This document shows, piece after piece, positions 1 to 11,770 of a DNA stretch of 64,000 nucleotides. Position 1 is the stretch's first letter. Every line of letters begins with the position of its first letter. The stretch lies in NCBI GenBank assembly GCA_020081605.1, contig JAHREC010000049.1:2046001-2110000 (forward strand), read 5' to 3'. A program made the translations under genes and the position numbers. The stretch is from Albifimbria verrucaria (taxonomy: Eukaryota; Ascomycota; Sordariomycetes; Hypocreales; Stachybotryaceae). Under the pieces are notes generated by a model, which did not search any database, was not told the DNA's origin, and saw only the letters and a list, made by a program, of their open reading frames with translations.

Positions 1-430
1 TGTCTAGATGGGGCTTTGAAGCATCCATTAAGAATAGATGAGACTTGACATTCATGTTGAAACATCGATCCCAGTCATCTTCAACAAGATTGTCCTTCAA
101 ATCGTTGATATTTCTCAGCCTAGTCCATCCAGCATTGGAGAAGACTACGTCAAGGCGTCCCATGGCAGAGACAGTATCATCCACCAACTTGGTCAGCTCT
201 GCTCGTACCTCCATGTTGGCGCGGAGAGCAATGAAGTTGTTCTTGCTCTGCGGCAACGGGGAAATGCCGTGCAGCTCTTCCACCAGTTTCTCTGCTCTCT
301 CTGGATTGGAGTTATAGTTCACCACAACCCGCATGCCGTTTTGGCTGAACAGGCGAGCCGTGGCAGCACCCACTCCAGCGCTCCCGCCGGTTACAAGAGC
401 AACGAGCGGTGGTGAGGTGTTGAATTCCAT
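1..430 (-). CDS. Short-chain dehydrogenase/reductase (SDR), partial at window edge
   Basis: The 5' part of an NAD(P)-dependent SDR oxidoreductase; the rest lies left of the window. The reading frame is open from an ATG at 430-428 to base 1, about 143 residues. The glycine-rich cofactor motif TGGSAGVG is near residue 14, which is the normal place for an SDR and supports this start. NAG, the motif that stabilises the central sheet, is near residue 93 (context VVFSNAG). The Ser-Tyr-Lys catalytic residues would lie beyond the edge. An SDR of this classical type reduces a keto group or oxidises an alcohol on a small molecule; the substrate cannot be read from the sequence. It is divergent from the monooxygenase-decarboxylase gene starting at 1424, so the two may share a promoter and a pathway (inference). 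Confidence 0.88.
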   Translation of the reverse strand, partial: MEFNTSPPLVALVTGGSAGVGAATARLFSQNGMRVVVNYNSNPERAEKLVEELHGISPLPQSKNNFIALRANMEVRAELTKLVDDTVSAMGRLDVVFSNAGWTRLRNINDLKDNLVEDDWDRCFNMNVKSHLFLMDASKPHLD

Positions 431-1423
431 CGTAATACCTGCAAAAGTTTCACTGCTTTACTGTTAGTGATTTGGTAGGCTTTCAGCTCAACTGACAGCT
501 GGGTAACTCTTATCGCAGTGAATGGTTAGAATCGGGATGTCGGTGTCCCAACTCCGCACGACGGCCTCCTTGCTTGAAGTGGGGTCCTAGGATGTCTCAG
601 TCTGGTCACATAACGGCACATCGTGATTCGAGCTATGGAACATGCTGTATATATCTCTAACATCAAGCCTGCAGCCCAAGGATGCCAGACCTCTCACCTA
701 TGCGCCCTAGGACTATAAGATTGCACCCGGCCAGCCCCGTGTCTAGTTATTTTTCATACAGTATACAGCAGGCTGTATTCTAGAAGACGTGAATTGGCAT
801 TGGGGGTATACAATATGCTGCCCTGGCCAATCCAGTGAAAAATTAGACAGTGTGAGCTGCGTTGGATCATGGCCACGAGGCAGCTACTTGCGAAAAAGCA
901 AAATGTTCTACTTATGCATGTTAGTTGAGACATTCGCCTGTGACAGATAATACTGCATGTCTGACTACACACAGAGCTTGTGATAGACCCGAGTCCAATT
1001 TACCGTAATCCCTCACAGTCCGATGGTCATTCTTATTGTCATGACTCTTATTTACATGCGATTTACTACCTTCCCCCACTTCCCGAAGCCCTATGACATT
1101 CTCGACGGCTGAACATAGTATGGCCAAGATGTCGGGAACAATCTCGAGCTAGTTTCAGCCACGTATTTTGTGAGAACTTTGTCTCTCCGTTCGTTTGCAA
1201 ACAGAAAATGACGTTCGTAGTCGGCCATGTGGTGTAGTAAGATATCGGCCGTACAGGGCGAGCGCGTCCTTCGCTTAGGGGTTAAAATATGCAGCTTTGG
1301 AAGTAGAAATTTTAGATTTGGAACAACTGGATAAGCTGAGTTCAACGCGGACTTGATCATAACCTCTTTCCTCGTTGCAATACTCTCATACTTGTTACTA
1401 TTGTTTGACAAAGGCCACTAGCC
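431..1423. other. Divergent intergenic promoter region, SDR / monooxygenase
   Basis: 993 bp between the two divergent start codons. The minus-strand open frames here (for example 1091-1411) have no recognisable domain or fungal gene structure. It presumably holds both promoters. I see no clear TATA box or repeated operator. Confidence 0.5.
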
Positions 1424-3761
1424 ATGACTGCCAACAGGCGTCCAGATCGTGATGAGAATGGGGTGGATCCTCAAGAGGCCCATCCGGATATAAAGCCGTT
1501 GAAGATTGTAATCATTGGAGCCGGAATTGGTGGGCTCAGCGCTGCCATTGCACTGAGGCGTGTAGGACACGACGTCACTGTGAGTGGCCTATTTCCCCAT
1601 GAATATGTTCGCAGGCTCATGTGAATGAGCAGCTCTACGAGCAGTCGAGATTAGCTGGTGAAATTGGTGCTGCGGTTCATCTAGCACCCAATTCAAACGG
1701 TATCATTCGACGTTGGGGCCTCCGTGCTGAGAATTTTGGTGCAAATTCGATGAACCGAATCAAAGAGATACACCAAAGTGGTCGCATAATCAAGGACATT
1801 GATTTGACTTACGCCAATACCTTGTGGCAGCATCCCTGGCAGCTAGTTCACCGTGCATCGCTACACAGCGCTCTTAGGATTTTAGCAACAGAAGAGACAG
1901 ATGAATATGGCCCACCTGCGAAGCTTCACACTTCCAGTAGGGTAGTCAACATAGATCCGGCCAAGGGCGCAATAACATTAGCGGACGAGAGTGTCATACA
2001 GGCTGATGTGTTAATAGGAGCAGATGGTGTCTATGTAAGCATAGCTGTTCTCTCCTTCGACAGTATTCTAACAGACACAAATAGTCTCGCTGTCGTGATG
2101 CTGTTATGCCCAACAGTCCTAAGCCTTTTAGCTCGGGAAAGGCTGCCTTTAGGTTCTTAATACCGACACAGCTTGCGAGGAAGACCCTGAGACTATGCAT
2201 ATTGAAGCAAAAGACACCATGTGCATGTGGAATGGCGATGACAGACGTATTGTCATGTATCCTTGCAACCAGAATGAAATGCTCAACTTTGTTTGCATCC
2301 ATCCCGATTCTGAATCTCACGCAAATGCAAACGATGGTACGTAGCTTGAACCTCAACGAAGGCAGATAACTCAACTTGACAGAATGGAACAAAACTGCAT
2401 CATTGGAGCACATCCTGCACGTCTTCAGAGACTTCGAACCTGCACTTCTGCAGCTAATTCGAAAAGCGGACCCGGCAGTAGTCAAGGTCTGGCAGCTGCT
2501 TGACATGGAGAAGATGCCGAGCTGGACAACGGGAAAGCTAGTACTGATTGGTGATGCGGCTCATCCATTCACGCCTTGTGAGTTTCAGTCCAGACATTAT
2601 GCTCATTGGCTGACCACCTAAAAGACCAAGGGCAGGGTGCCGGACAGGCAATCGAAGACAGCGTTGCGTTGGCTACAGTTTTACCCATGGGTACCACCCT
2701 AGAACAAATATCCGAGCGTCTCAGACTGTACCAGGAGATCAGAGCAGATAGAGCACACAAGATACAAGACTATTCGCGCCAAGCAGGAGGAACTGCATTG
2801 AGGAAAGCCTCAAATCGATAGTAAGATCCATTACGCAAATGGACAAGTACCACAATACTGACAAATGAAAGTGATGGTCTATACCAGCTTTAATTTTGGA
2901 CATGACGAGTATGATCATGCAACAAATGTGTTTAGAAGATGGCTCTGGGCTCGAGAGGGAGAAGTGTCCTGGCGAATGCCCATGCCTCTTTGGCCAAGCT
3001 TAGCTTCCAATCTTGACTGTCCACCCCATGGCAAGTTTGTAACCGCTGAGCTGAGATTCAAAACTTCAAGAACATACCTGGAAACACTGTTTCCCGCGGC
3101 GGGATTCAAATTCAGGGCGGCACCAACGGTCTGCCAAGCAAGCTTCACCGTCACCACACTGAGTGACTTGCCATGGCTGGCAGGCAGGAGCTATAGCCGC
3201 TTTGGATTGTACATTCATGGTGTGCAATATGCCAAAAAGAATGGAAATACCATAACTAGGACGTATCTACCAGTGGTTCTGGATAACCTGGCGGATACTT
3301 ATACCCCAGGAAGAACGGATGTGGGAGCACCAAGACTATTTTGCGAACTGGATATCGCTGCAGGAGCCATATCATACCAGGTCAAAGGATCATGGACAGG
3401 CAAGACCTTGTTTGAAATGGTAATGAACGACCTTAAGCAGGGAAAGCTCTGTGACAACGGTGTCGGATCGAACACTGTCGAAGATGACATTCTAACATAT
3501 CGTCACGTGCCGGCTGTCGGTAAGCCAGGAGTGGATGCAGAATACCCGGTTCACATCTCAGCGGGACAAGACATCAAAGTCACGAAAGTTCGAAGAACAA
3601 AGAGAGCTAGTATAAAGTTCAACGCCGGTGATCAGAAGTGCCTCACATCACTTCTTCATGTCGCTACTGTCATGGCCCAGGTTCCCATCTTTTCGATCGA
3701 GAGTGCGCAGGTGACTGAAGGCTATGGCGATCCGATGGGCGAGTGTCACCGAATAGAGTAA
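1424..3761 (+). CDS. FAD-dependent monooxygenase fused to acetoacetate-decarboxylase-like domain
   Basis: Predicted bifunctional enzyme of about 691 residues. Proposed exons: 1424-1579, 1633-2034, 2085-2336, 2383-2577, 2625-2820 and 2888-3761. Residues 1-430 form a class A flavoprotein monooxygenase (salicylate-hydroxylase-like): FAD dinucleotide motif GAGIGG near residue 31, the DG motif in VLIGADGV, the second FAD motif GDAAHPFTP, and a C-terminal helix ending WRMPMP. From about residue 440 the same frame continues without a stop into an acetoacetate-decarboxylase-like fold (ELRFKTSRTYL, FGLYIHGVQY, DAEYPVHI). The first junction has two usable acceptors (1613-1614 and 1631-1632); the second gives the family-like LYEQS. 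Exon 3 lacks one base near 2163-2178, between FLIPTQLA and EDPETMH. The exon sum is one base short of a multiple of three, which fits. The substrate is unknown. The reaction would be hydroxylation coupled to decarboxylation or retro-aldol chemistry (inference). Confidence 0.82.
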
Positions 3762-4453
3762 TGCGTTACGGATTTATTTTGGTTGGGGAAAAACTCGGCA
3801 GTTACCAGTTCTTTGAAGCTTTTCATGTGATAGCTGAATAACTTATAGACCAGATGTCGTGGTGTTGAAAGCGGTTGTTGTGTGTAAGTGAAAGTGACCA
3901 ATGAGGTTCATTGAGGCGAGGTGGAGCACCTTGGTGGGGACGATGCTGATAAAGCGTGGGGACTTTGTCCTAGTTTGTCACACACCGCCCGCTGATAAGC
4001 CTGGGAGCTCCAGTATAGCGCTGAGCGCCTTGAGCACATGGCTTGATCGCGTGTCTCGACCTTGTCCCGCCGAACCCTGGAATATTCCATCTTGCCCTTT
4101 CGTGCAGGCAGCAGAATATTTTTTCGAGGTCGACTATCTGCACTCGCCTCTTGCTCCTGTGCTCCAGGCCTCGTTTGCCTTTCACTATGTCTTGAAAGCT
4201 TCCTACGCGAGTCGGCGCACCTTGATAGCGGCGTCATAAGGATTTAGGACATCGACTGATCCCCACGTCAACCCCCGGCAATTCCATCACCAGCCCATCA
4301 TTAGGAACCCAGCGTTGAACTCTTCAACTTCCGCATCAGTACGGATTATTCTCGCCTCAGACGGCAAGTCAATATTGTTCCAAACCTCACGTTTCATTCG
4401 CCTGGCCGTTGGCGGACTCTTTTGCTGGATCTCTTCGAGCCGAATGTCCTAGA
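3762..4453. other. Intergenic region
   Basis: Space between the fusion enzyme and the zinc-finger gene; it probably holds the former's 3' UTR and the latter's promoter. Open frames on both strands at 3901-4239 overlap each other and show no domain. Nothing else is visible. Confidence 0.4.
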
Positions 4454-6313
4454 ATGTCTAGCCCTCCGAGAGGATCAGGCCTGGACGGCGACGACGCCCT
4501 CGACACCCAGTCCGATAGCTCATACTTGGGGAGCGAAACGTCCCAGCACCGCGAGTCCAGTGTTTGTCGATGGCGAACCACCGAGTTTCACGACCAGGAG
4601 TGCTCACGCTTCTTCGACTGTCCGAGCCATCAGGTCGAGCGGAGACTATCCATCGACGGAAACGATGCCGAGAGCAATGACGATACCGAGGCTGTCTCCC
4701 GCGGGCTCTCTATACTCAACGTCTCGACAGAGCAGCATGACGGACCTTCAGTAGGACCTGCTGAGCGGTCGCACGATCCTCGCCTAGACGCACCATTACC
4801 TCCCCCACCATCTGCTTCAACCGCGCCAGCTTCGACATCGCCACACGATGAACCGCAATCAGGCGCATCTTTAGCAGAAGCTAGTACACGACAACTACCT
4901 CATTCGCCGAACAACGGTCGAACCGAAGCCTCGGATGATAGCGTCGACAACCGGCCAGAGCCTCCTGCCGACTCGACTGAAACCCTGACTGGAGTCGAGA
5001 ACCCCACGGAAGTGAGCTTCCACATGCCGCCTCGGCCCCGCCAGAGCATCCGAGAAACGAAGGGTCTTACTTCGTGACACAAAGCCGCGAGGAGAGCTAT
5101 CCTTCCTCTCCTGTTGGCCAAACAATCCACCAGGGTCCTCCGAGCTTGGGGCCAGAGTCCAGGCGGGCTTCAGAATTTATACTCCCGCGATGGCAGCCCG
5201 ACGCCGAGGTCACCTACTGCCCCATATGCCACAGCCAGTTCAACATTTTTGTGCGCAAGCACCATTTGCAGGTTCGTATATTCCCTCGCCAGTCCTGCCC
5301 GTATACGCTGCTAACCTTTCCTAGAAAATGTGGGAGGGTAGTGTGCAATGCCTGCTCACCACATCGAATCATCATTCCTCACCAGTACATCGTACGGCCG
5401 CCAGGCTCGGAAATACCTCTACCACAAAGCCTACTCATCGACGGTCTCGGGGAGGCTACTTCGATGTCAACGGGTTGTCGGGAGGTGAGCGTGTTCGGCT
5501 ATGCAATCCTTGCGTTCCTGATCCGAACATCGCCCCCTCACAGCCCGGTGCCTCCCCAAGTACCCTCACCACGTTCTGCTCACCACCGTTCACGTAGCAG
5601 TTTGAGCAGTGCATATGGGCCTGTTCCGAGTTCTAATCGCTATAGCGCTGTTATTCCTCCGAGTTCTGGGTATGAGCACTATCGATACTATTCCCCGCGG
5701 ACACGTAGCATCACAATGGTAAGTTGATATACGCACAATATATTGCATGATCCTAACAACCCTAGGCTGGTGGTCCATCTCGTCAACCTCGGAACGACGC
5801 TTATCCGTCAACCTTCGACCGGATCATGGCAGGCGGGTCGTCGACCTCAGCATCAACCTCATATCCTACGCGCGTTAATTCTTTAGGAAGCGACGCTGCA
5901 TCATCTCGTCAAAGGATGCTGCCACCTACACCCCAAATTGCAGAGGAGGATGAATGTCCTATCTGCCACCGCGAATTGCCCTCCAGGAGCCTCCCCAACT
6001 TTGAAGCGGCTAGAGAAGCCCATATCAACACATGTATCCAAACACACAGTGCGTATGGCAGTCCTCGTGGTGAGGCAGGCGAGGGATGCCGGTCCCACCG
6101 CCACGTAGGACAGGTATGTACGCCTATTCGGCGACGGAGAAGGACTGCATAGACGACGCGGAATGCACTATTTGTCTAGAGGAGTTCACGCCCAAGGTCC
6201 GGATGGCGAGGCTCGAGTGTCTTTGTCGGTTTCATTACTCATGCATATCAGCGTGGTTTGTGAACCACCCGGGAAGATGTCCGGTTCATCAGCATGACGG
6301 GTTTGGGTACTAG
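4454..6313 (+). CDS. FYVE and RING zinc-finger protein, probable endosomal ubiquitin ligase
   Basis: About 600 residues. The N-terminal half is Ser/Thr/Pro-rich and disordered. A FYVE domain follows around 5200-5520 with its signatures: WQPD (WxxD), CPIC, an HHCR-type basic patch, GRVVCNAC and a final CNPC after GGERVRL. FYVE domains bind phosphatidylinositol-3-phosphate on endosomes. Downstream are a CPIC...H...C zinc-binding segment (5953-6035) and a C-terminal RING-H2 (CTICLEEF, CRFHYSC, CPVH). FYVE plus RING resembles yeast Pib1, an endosomal and vacuolar E3 ligase. Introns: 5272-5324 and 5719-5765. The frame is broken several times: between 4460 and 4510, near 4750, near 5050, an extra T at 5265-5267, a short G run at 5449-5452, a short C run at 5533-5537, and near 6080. 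The start is the ATG giving MSSPPRGSG. The zinc ligands stay regular once breaks are ignored, so I read this as a working gene with sequence errors; a pseudogene is the alternative. Confidence 0.75.
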
Positions 6314-7330
6314 CATGGAGCATGTCTTGGGTTTGACTTATGTGACTATCGTCTCCTATTTTCTGATGATACCGATTTTGGAGCGACATGGTGTTTTGTG
6401 GCCTTAGCATGATGGAGTTGTGGGTGTTCAGGCTATCAGGTTTGATGCGTGATGGTTGTTGCGAAATCCCTTCTCACTTTGCGGTGTGTGAATCCGGAAT
6501 TTTTGCCGAAATAGTTTTTGCCGGCACAGCTCGGATGGAGTGACTGAATAGAAGATGTTATTTGGGCTATCTTGATATTGTCTCCACCGTGAGCATGCTA
6601 CTACCTTAATCACAAGCATACGGCGTTGAACTTATCGGCTATATCTGTTTATGGCACACAAACGAGCCACACTCAGGTTTTCGGAAAGGCCGGGAACGCG
6701 GACCATCCGTATGGCCTAAACTGAGGGTATCAAGCTTACTAGGCGTACGGTTACATGCGCCAACTTCGGCGTTATAATTGCTAGAAGGGTTTAAGGTCCA
6801 AATTGGGAAGCATTTCCCGAGCATGGTGGTTTACCTTGCATACCAGAGTGACAATTGCACACGAACCCCCAAACATTGGGTCTCTGTCAGAAGACCAGAT
6901 AGGTGCAATTGGACAATGGGGGCTGTTTGATTTTCTCCAATGTTGCGACTCTCTGAGCATGGGTTGTTCTGCAGCAAGGTTTATTTAATAGCTGAATTTC
7001 AAAGACTAGCCAATCGAGTACCGTCGACACGTTATATTCATACAAAACAGCCGCCGCCAGACCCCTGAACGACGGTCAGCCTTAATATATGCATGGGCTG
7101 CGTAGGGCTGAGATGCTCCATATATTCAATTGTTCATAGCTAGCTGATGTCATTTGTTGTTTCGTGTATGCACCTCCGGGCACCACATCATCTCGTAGAA
7201 TGTAAAACCATGGTGCTATAAAAGCCACTGCCAACTCAGTTGCCAACTTGGAAGCAATGTGCGAATCTCGTCAGTTACGGGGCTTACTTGCTAAGTTGCC
7301 TCAAGAGGATCCATAGGTACCAGTGCTGTG
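6314..7330. other. Intergenic region
   Basis: About 1 kb with no credible gene. Short frames on both strands are domain-free. The right end holds a TATA-like box listed separately. Confidence 0.4.
7217..7223 (+). promoter_or_regulatory. TATA box of the Zn2Cys6 gene
   Basis: TATAAAA followed by G, 114 bp before the proposed ATG at 7331. It is correctly placed and matches the consensus, but this rests on position and sequence only. Confidence 0.45.
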
Positions 7331-9039
7331 ATGGTTGGTATTCCTGGCCGTAGCAAGGGTGTACTACCTGTCGTGGGAGGAGGGTGAAATGTGGTGCGTA
7401 TCATCGCTCAATTCCGTTTCTTCTTCATACACTTACAACAGGAAGATGAAACAAAGCCCGTTTGTTTGCGGTGCACCAAGGGTGGCTTTGAGTGTCTTGG
7501 TTATGCGCGGCTCCGTCTGTGGCATCACACATCCACAGCGCCATTTCCTGACCGCGGCGGAGTCACAGTCCATGAGGGCCAGCAAACGCGAGCAAGAGCG
7601 CTCAAGTCTCCGCCCCTGAGCTGAGCCTTATAGCTTTCCAAGGAGACATCTGTTTCGCTTTCATGTTCTCGAACTTCGTATGGCGAGCATACGGGACACC
7701 CTGGCTGGATCACGCAGCAGGTGGGAAACTAGGAGAACTCGCGCTCAATACCGCCAGAGCACTTTCGCAGGCAAATTTTGGGCAATCAAACCTTAAGCCC
7801 GATATTGAGCTACAAGGGGCTATTCTCTATGGAAAATGCCTTCGGTCATTGGCGTTGCAGCTCGAAGACCACACGACCAATACCGGGCAAGACTTGCTGA
7901 TACCTATTCTGCTAATGATGATGCATGCTGTGAGTACATTATTCGAGTATTAGCTTTCTTGGGTTTAGAATGACACGCATTAGGCATCACAGAAAGATCA
8001 ACGTGGTGCAGTTTTCCACCTAAGAGGAGTTGCGAGGCTCTTACAAATCTGTGGTCCGGAGGCTTTCCAGAAACAGCCCTTATTAAATGCTTATGAAGCA
8101 TCCCGGGCCACATTGGTGAGTCAGCTGTGATAACAGTCGCTAGATTTATTTACTGATGGTCATTAGCTTGTCGCTGGCCTTGTTGCTAAACAACGGCTCT
8201 TTCTAGAACAGGAGCGTTGGCGAACAGCACCATGGGCCTTGAACCCAACGTCCAAGTCTGACCAGAGCCGACTCTTGGACGTCCTCGTGGTAATTCCTGG
8301 AATATTGGAAGATCATGCAGCAGTGAGTGCGTGTGATTCTCCAGTAACTACATGCAAGATGTTGCTGCAACGAGTCGAGAAGCAACTCGTCCTACTTTAC
8401 AAATGGCGATGGCAATGGCAAGCTCAATGGGGCCATCAAGTCGACACTGACACATCCAGAACGCAACAGTTAAACGGAAAGACTGCAGAGAGTCTTGGGT
8501 CCATGGGAGTGTCTCGACAATCCCATCGACTACGATTCAGCCGCTTTTCAGCTGCAACTGATATAATGCTCTACAACGCCACGTTGATGTGGCTCATTGC
8601 CCTCCTTTGGAAGATAGATTGTATTGGTACGGGCAGACGTGTCGAGGCTTGTGCAGCTGCTGCACTGCCTAAAGAACGCCTAGAACAGCACACGTCGTTC
8701 AGCCCCTTACGCCGACCTGGTGCTGCGATCACAGTCCATGACCCTGCCATGGAGATCTGCCGCGCGTTTGAGTGGATTTCACGGCACCACAGCCGAAGTA
8801 AGGAGGCAACGTTCCTTTACCTGTTTCCCGTGGGTATGGCAATGAGTGTGCTTGATAAGGAGTCGGATGGCAACGTGTGGGCTACGGAGCTATTGGATGC
8901 AAGCCCAGTGACTGCAAACTATGCCAAGGGCGAAAACCCTGGTGGTTTTGGCTTCTATCTTACGCCTCAGTCGCTGCATCCCGAGACCGTATTGCCTGAA
9001 GTACAATTGTTCCTGGCAAAAGAAACCATAAGTTCATAA
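7331..9039 (+). CDS. Zn2Cys6 fungal transcription factor
   Basis: Nuclear DNA-binding regulator of about 500 residues. Exons: 7331-7393, 7446-7929, 7984-8115 and 8167-9039. The binuclear zinc cluster spans the first intron: CTTCRGRRVKC, then DETKPVCLRC and GGFEC, giving the six cysteines with usual spacing. It needs one T that is missing at about 7360 (GGT-TGT). The acceptor at 7444-7445 restores KCDETKP. A second break is a short C run at 7613-7616. The remainder resembles the fungal-specific transcription factor domain 2 (LELALNTARAL-like start, DLLIPILLMMMHA, FRLRGVARLL-like helix, a long middle region, C-terminal EVQLFLAKE), which carries regulation and dimerisation. It lies 3.6 kb from the monooxygenase-decarboxylase fusion, separated by the FYVE/RING gene, so control of that pathway is only a guess. 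Confidence 0.83.
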
Positions 9040-10460
9040 TCGGATCCAAAAGGCCAGGATTCCTTGGGAGGACTATGAGCATTAGTAATTAATGAAAGGA
9101 TATTTATTAGATATTTTGGCCGTTGTATCGCGTATATAGTTGTGAAGAGGAGCGAGCATAAGGGGATGGATCAAAATAGTATTTCACTAGTATACACTGC
9201 TACCTAATCATCACACCACTTTTAAAACGCCATTGCCAAATGTTCATCCAGACTTTGAAGAATGATCGAAGGAGAAAAAGTCAGGTGGGCTCAACCCACT
9301 AAAAGCCTTCTCCTTCTCGCCTTTCTTGTGAATAACAGTGGTCTTTGAGTTTTTCTGCCATCGCCAGTTAGTTGATCGGTTATCCAGTGACAGAAAAATA
9401 CCTACATCATCGGAGGATTGAGATTTACTGTTTGAATTGGTTTTGTTTCTTTCAGAAGCCTGTCTCGCTCGGTTGTCTTGGCCTCTCAGTCATTAGCAGC
9501 GCTCCTTTTCAGGAACTATAGACTCACCTGATGGGTCCATATCGATTATAAGTAACTTTGTTGCAAACGATGCCTACTGCTTTCTCAATGGCAGCTATCT
9601 CTAGCGTTGATGAAGAATTCAAGGATAGTCTATTGCTCTATGTTATCGAAAGTTCCTTTAATCTTTAACAAGCCTCGCCTTATATATTGTTTCCTCGACC
9701 ACTGAAACAGCCTCCGAGGAGAATCTGTCCGGCAACCCATTCCAAATTCTTCGTGTTCAGATCGTGATAGCTGAGCTGCAATACACAACTTGTGTCCATG
9801 TTTGGATAATAACCACGAAGCTCAGAGCGTGACGAGGTCTAGTTAGGAGGCATTCCAAATCACATCGCAGCCTTGCGACTTCAAAGTTACCCACTTCATG
9901 GTTATGGCATTTAGACCTACACGAACGGTGAATCCCGAATCCACACGAGAGCCATGATGCGAGATCGCCGAGTCGTCAGGCCTCGGTTGCTCGCAATATT
10001 TGTCAATTGGCTGATTGGGCTTGCCTATAACTCAGCCACACATACTGCGCCCGTCTAAGTCATCAGCAACTGACATAAGGGTCGCCGGATACGGGATCGA
10101 CGGGCAGTGGGGGCCGATTTGTTCAGCTAGAAATGGAGCCAAAATTCAGCTGTGAGCTGACTGTATCCTGCCCTCAACATATGCAAAGACGCCCGTTAGA
10201 GCCGTGTTTAGATACTTCGAAGGTAGAGTATGATGGCTCGCCTTGATTGCCTGGATCGTGCCAGACTTGAGGTTCATCTAATTAGAGCGAGCTAGGAAAG
10301 AAGCTGTAACCACGACAGCTTGCAATTCTACTGGTAGAAATACCAAGGGCAAGGCCTCTTCCAAGGGGTTACAAAGTGACTACAGTGGGATACAAAAAGT
10401 TTCGCCTACCTCGGATTTCCATTCAGCCAAAGGGCTTCATGTATAAGAAGTTATGATAAA

Positions 10461-10475
10461 TATATATATATATAT
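10461..10475. repeat. (TA)n microsatellite in AT-rich patch
   Basis: Pure TA dinucleotide run of about seven units, followed by a TTTATTTATT stretch. It lies in the most AT-rich part of the window. Confidence 0.8.
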
Positions 10476-11259
10476 TTATTTATTATCATATTATTACAAG
10501 TTTATTATATTTTTAGTCGTTTATTGTTAGGTATTTAGTTGATTTTCTATCGTGATGTCTGCGCTAGATATGCAGAATTTCTGCCTTCCCACTGTATCAT
10601 ACTATATTCGGTCAATACCGCTGTTCTTGGTCTGGCCCGTGGCTGGTGCTATCTGTTACCAAGTCTGTAAAACGCTCCTTTAGCCAGAGCCTTGGGAATT
10701 TTGCGGTTGAGTGCTTGTGGATGCCCTAACATGCTGAGCGTTGGGTAATCTGATTCTTGTGAAAAAGCGTAACATCGTCTCGGGTGATCCATGAGCGGAT
10801 GAATCTAAGACATAAATGCGGAATGGATTTAACGGTTGCATCCTTGCTACCCGGCTACCCCATATGGTATTTCGTTGAGGTTGCCTTAATAATGGTGCGT
10901 ACTACAGGTAGTAAATTAGTAGGTACTGACCAAGACAGTGGGGTTGGGCTAGTTAGGTAGGTACCTAAACCAAGAGAATAAATGCCTTAAACCCACTAAG
11001 GAGGTCGATAGTAGTGGCCAAAGTCGTTTAATCGCACCTGTGATGTAAACAAAGCAGCCAATGCTAACCTGTTTTGACGCTTGACATTTCACTCATGGTC
11101 ATATACTCGGCAAGCTGTGTAGTCTTGGGGCCGGGGATGACTCCGGTTGGTGGAGCCTTTGATAAGAAGAGTACTCCGTATGGCCACAGATTTTATTCTA
11201 CCTGTTGAGAAGTGCGACAATCGCAGTCACATCTTCAGCTTCGGCTTCAACCCTTCGCT

Positions 11260-11299
11260 AAAACAAAAATAAAAATAAATAAAAATAAGAATAAAAAAA
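11260..11299. repeat. A-rich low-complexity tract (AAAAAT repeats)
   Basis: About 40 bp of A runs interrupted by T, C or G, roughly AAAAAT units. Low complexity with no coding role, 470 bp before the histidine kinase start. Confidence 0.75.
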
Positions 11300-11770
11300 C
11301 CCCGATTATTCCCAAACTTTCTAAGTATATGGTTCCAGAAGTTCAATACCTATAGGGGATCACCCCTTGCTTGTTGGAGTTATTGCCATTTCTTTCCCAC
11401 TTGTATGCCAGGTTCATCGGAAAATACAGCACAACACACACACACATAACGTAGCAGATCAATCATCTTGCATGCAGTGGGGATGGTCTAGCGCACCCTC
11501 GCCAATGATTGCACTGCTCTTCCCAAAATCAAGGGTCCATGTTAGCGCCCTCCCCGCTAGTTGTGCGTGTACGGATTTCGGTCTAGACCACATCAGAATG
11601 GGCATCCTGCACCTCTCAAAACATCCATTCGCCACGGCGCCTTTCCAAATGCCTTCATAACCTTCTATCCGCCTCGCTTCCCTGTCGCTATGAGGTTGTT
11701 CTCTTGCGGCTCCTCTCCTCTCCTCTCCTGAGCGTCTCGAGGCCTGGTCTTGCTTAGAGCAAGGCTCTGA

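Larger units (their letters stand above)
9040..11770. other. Gene-free AT-rich intergenic region, 2.7 kb
   Basis: Contains no open frame with a recognisable domain. It includes an AT-dominated patch around 10440-10545, an A-rich tract at 11260-11299, and a TAGGTAGGTACCTA block at 10954-10967. From about 11690 it becomes a CT-rich leader of the histidine kinase (CTCCTCT repeats at 11705-11728). I see no transposon remains. Confidence 0.45.

Noticed and set aside
4454..6313. Programmed ribosomal frameshifting in the FYVE/RING gene
   Set aside because: There are too many breaks, in both directions, at plain homopolymers without slippery sites; sequence error is simpler.
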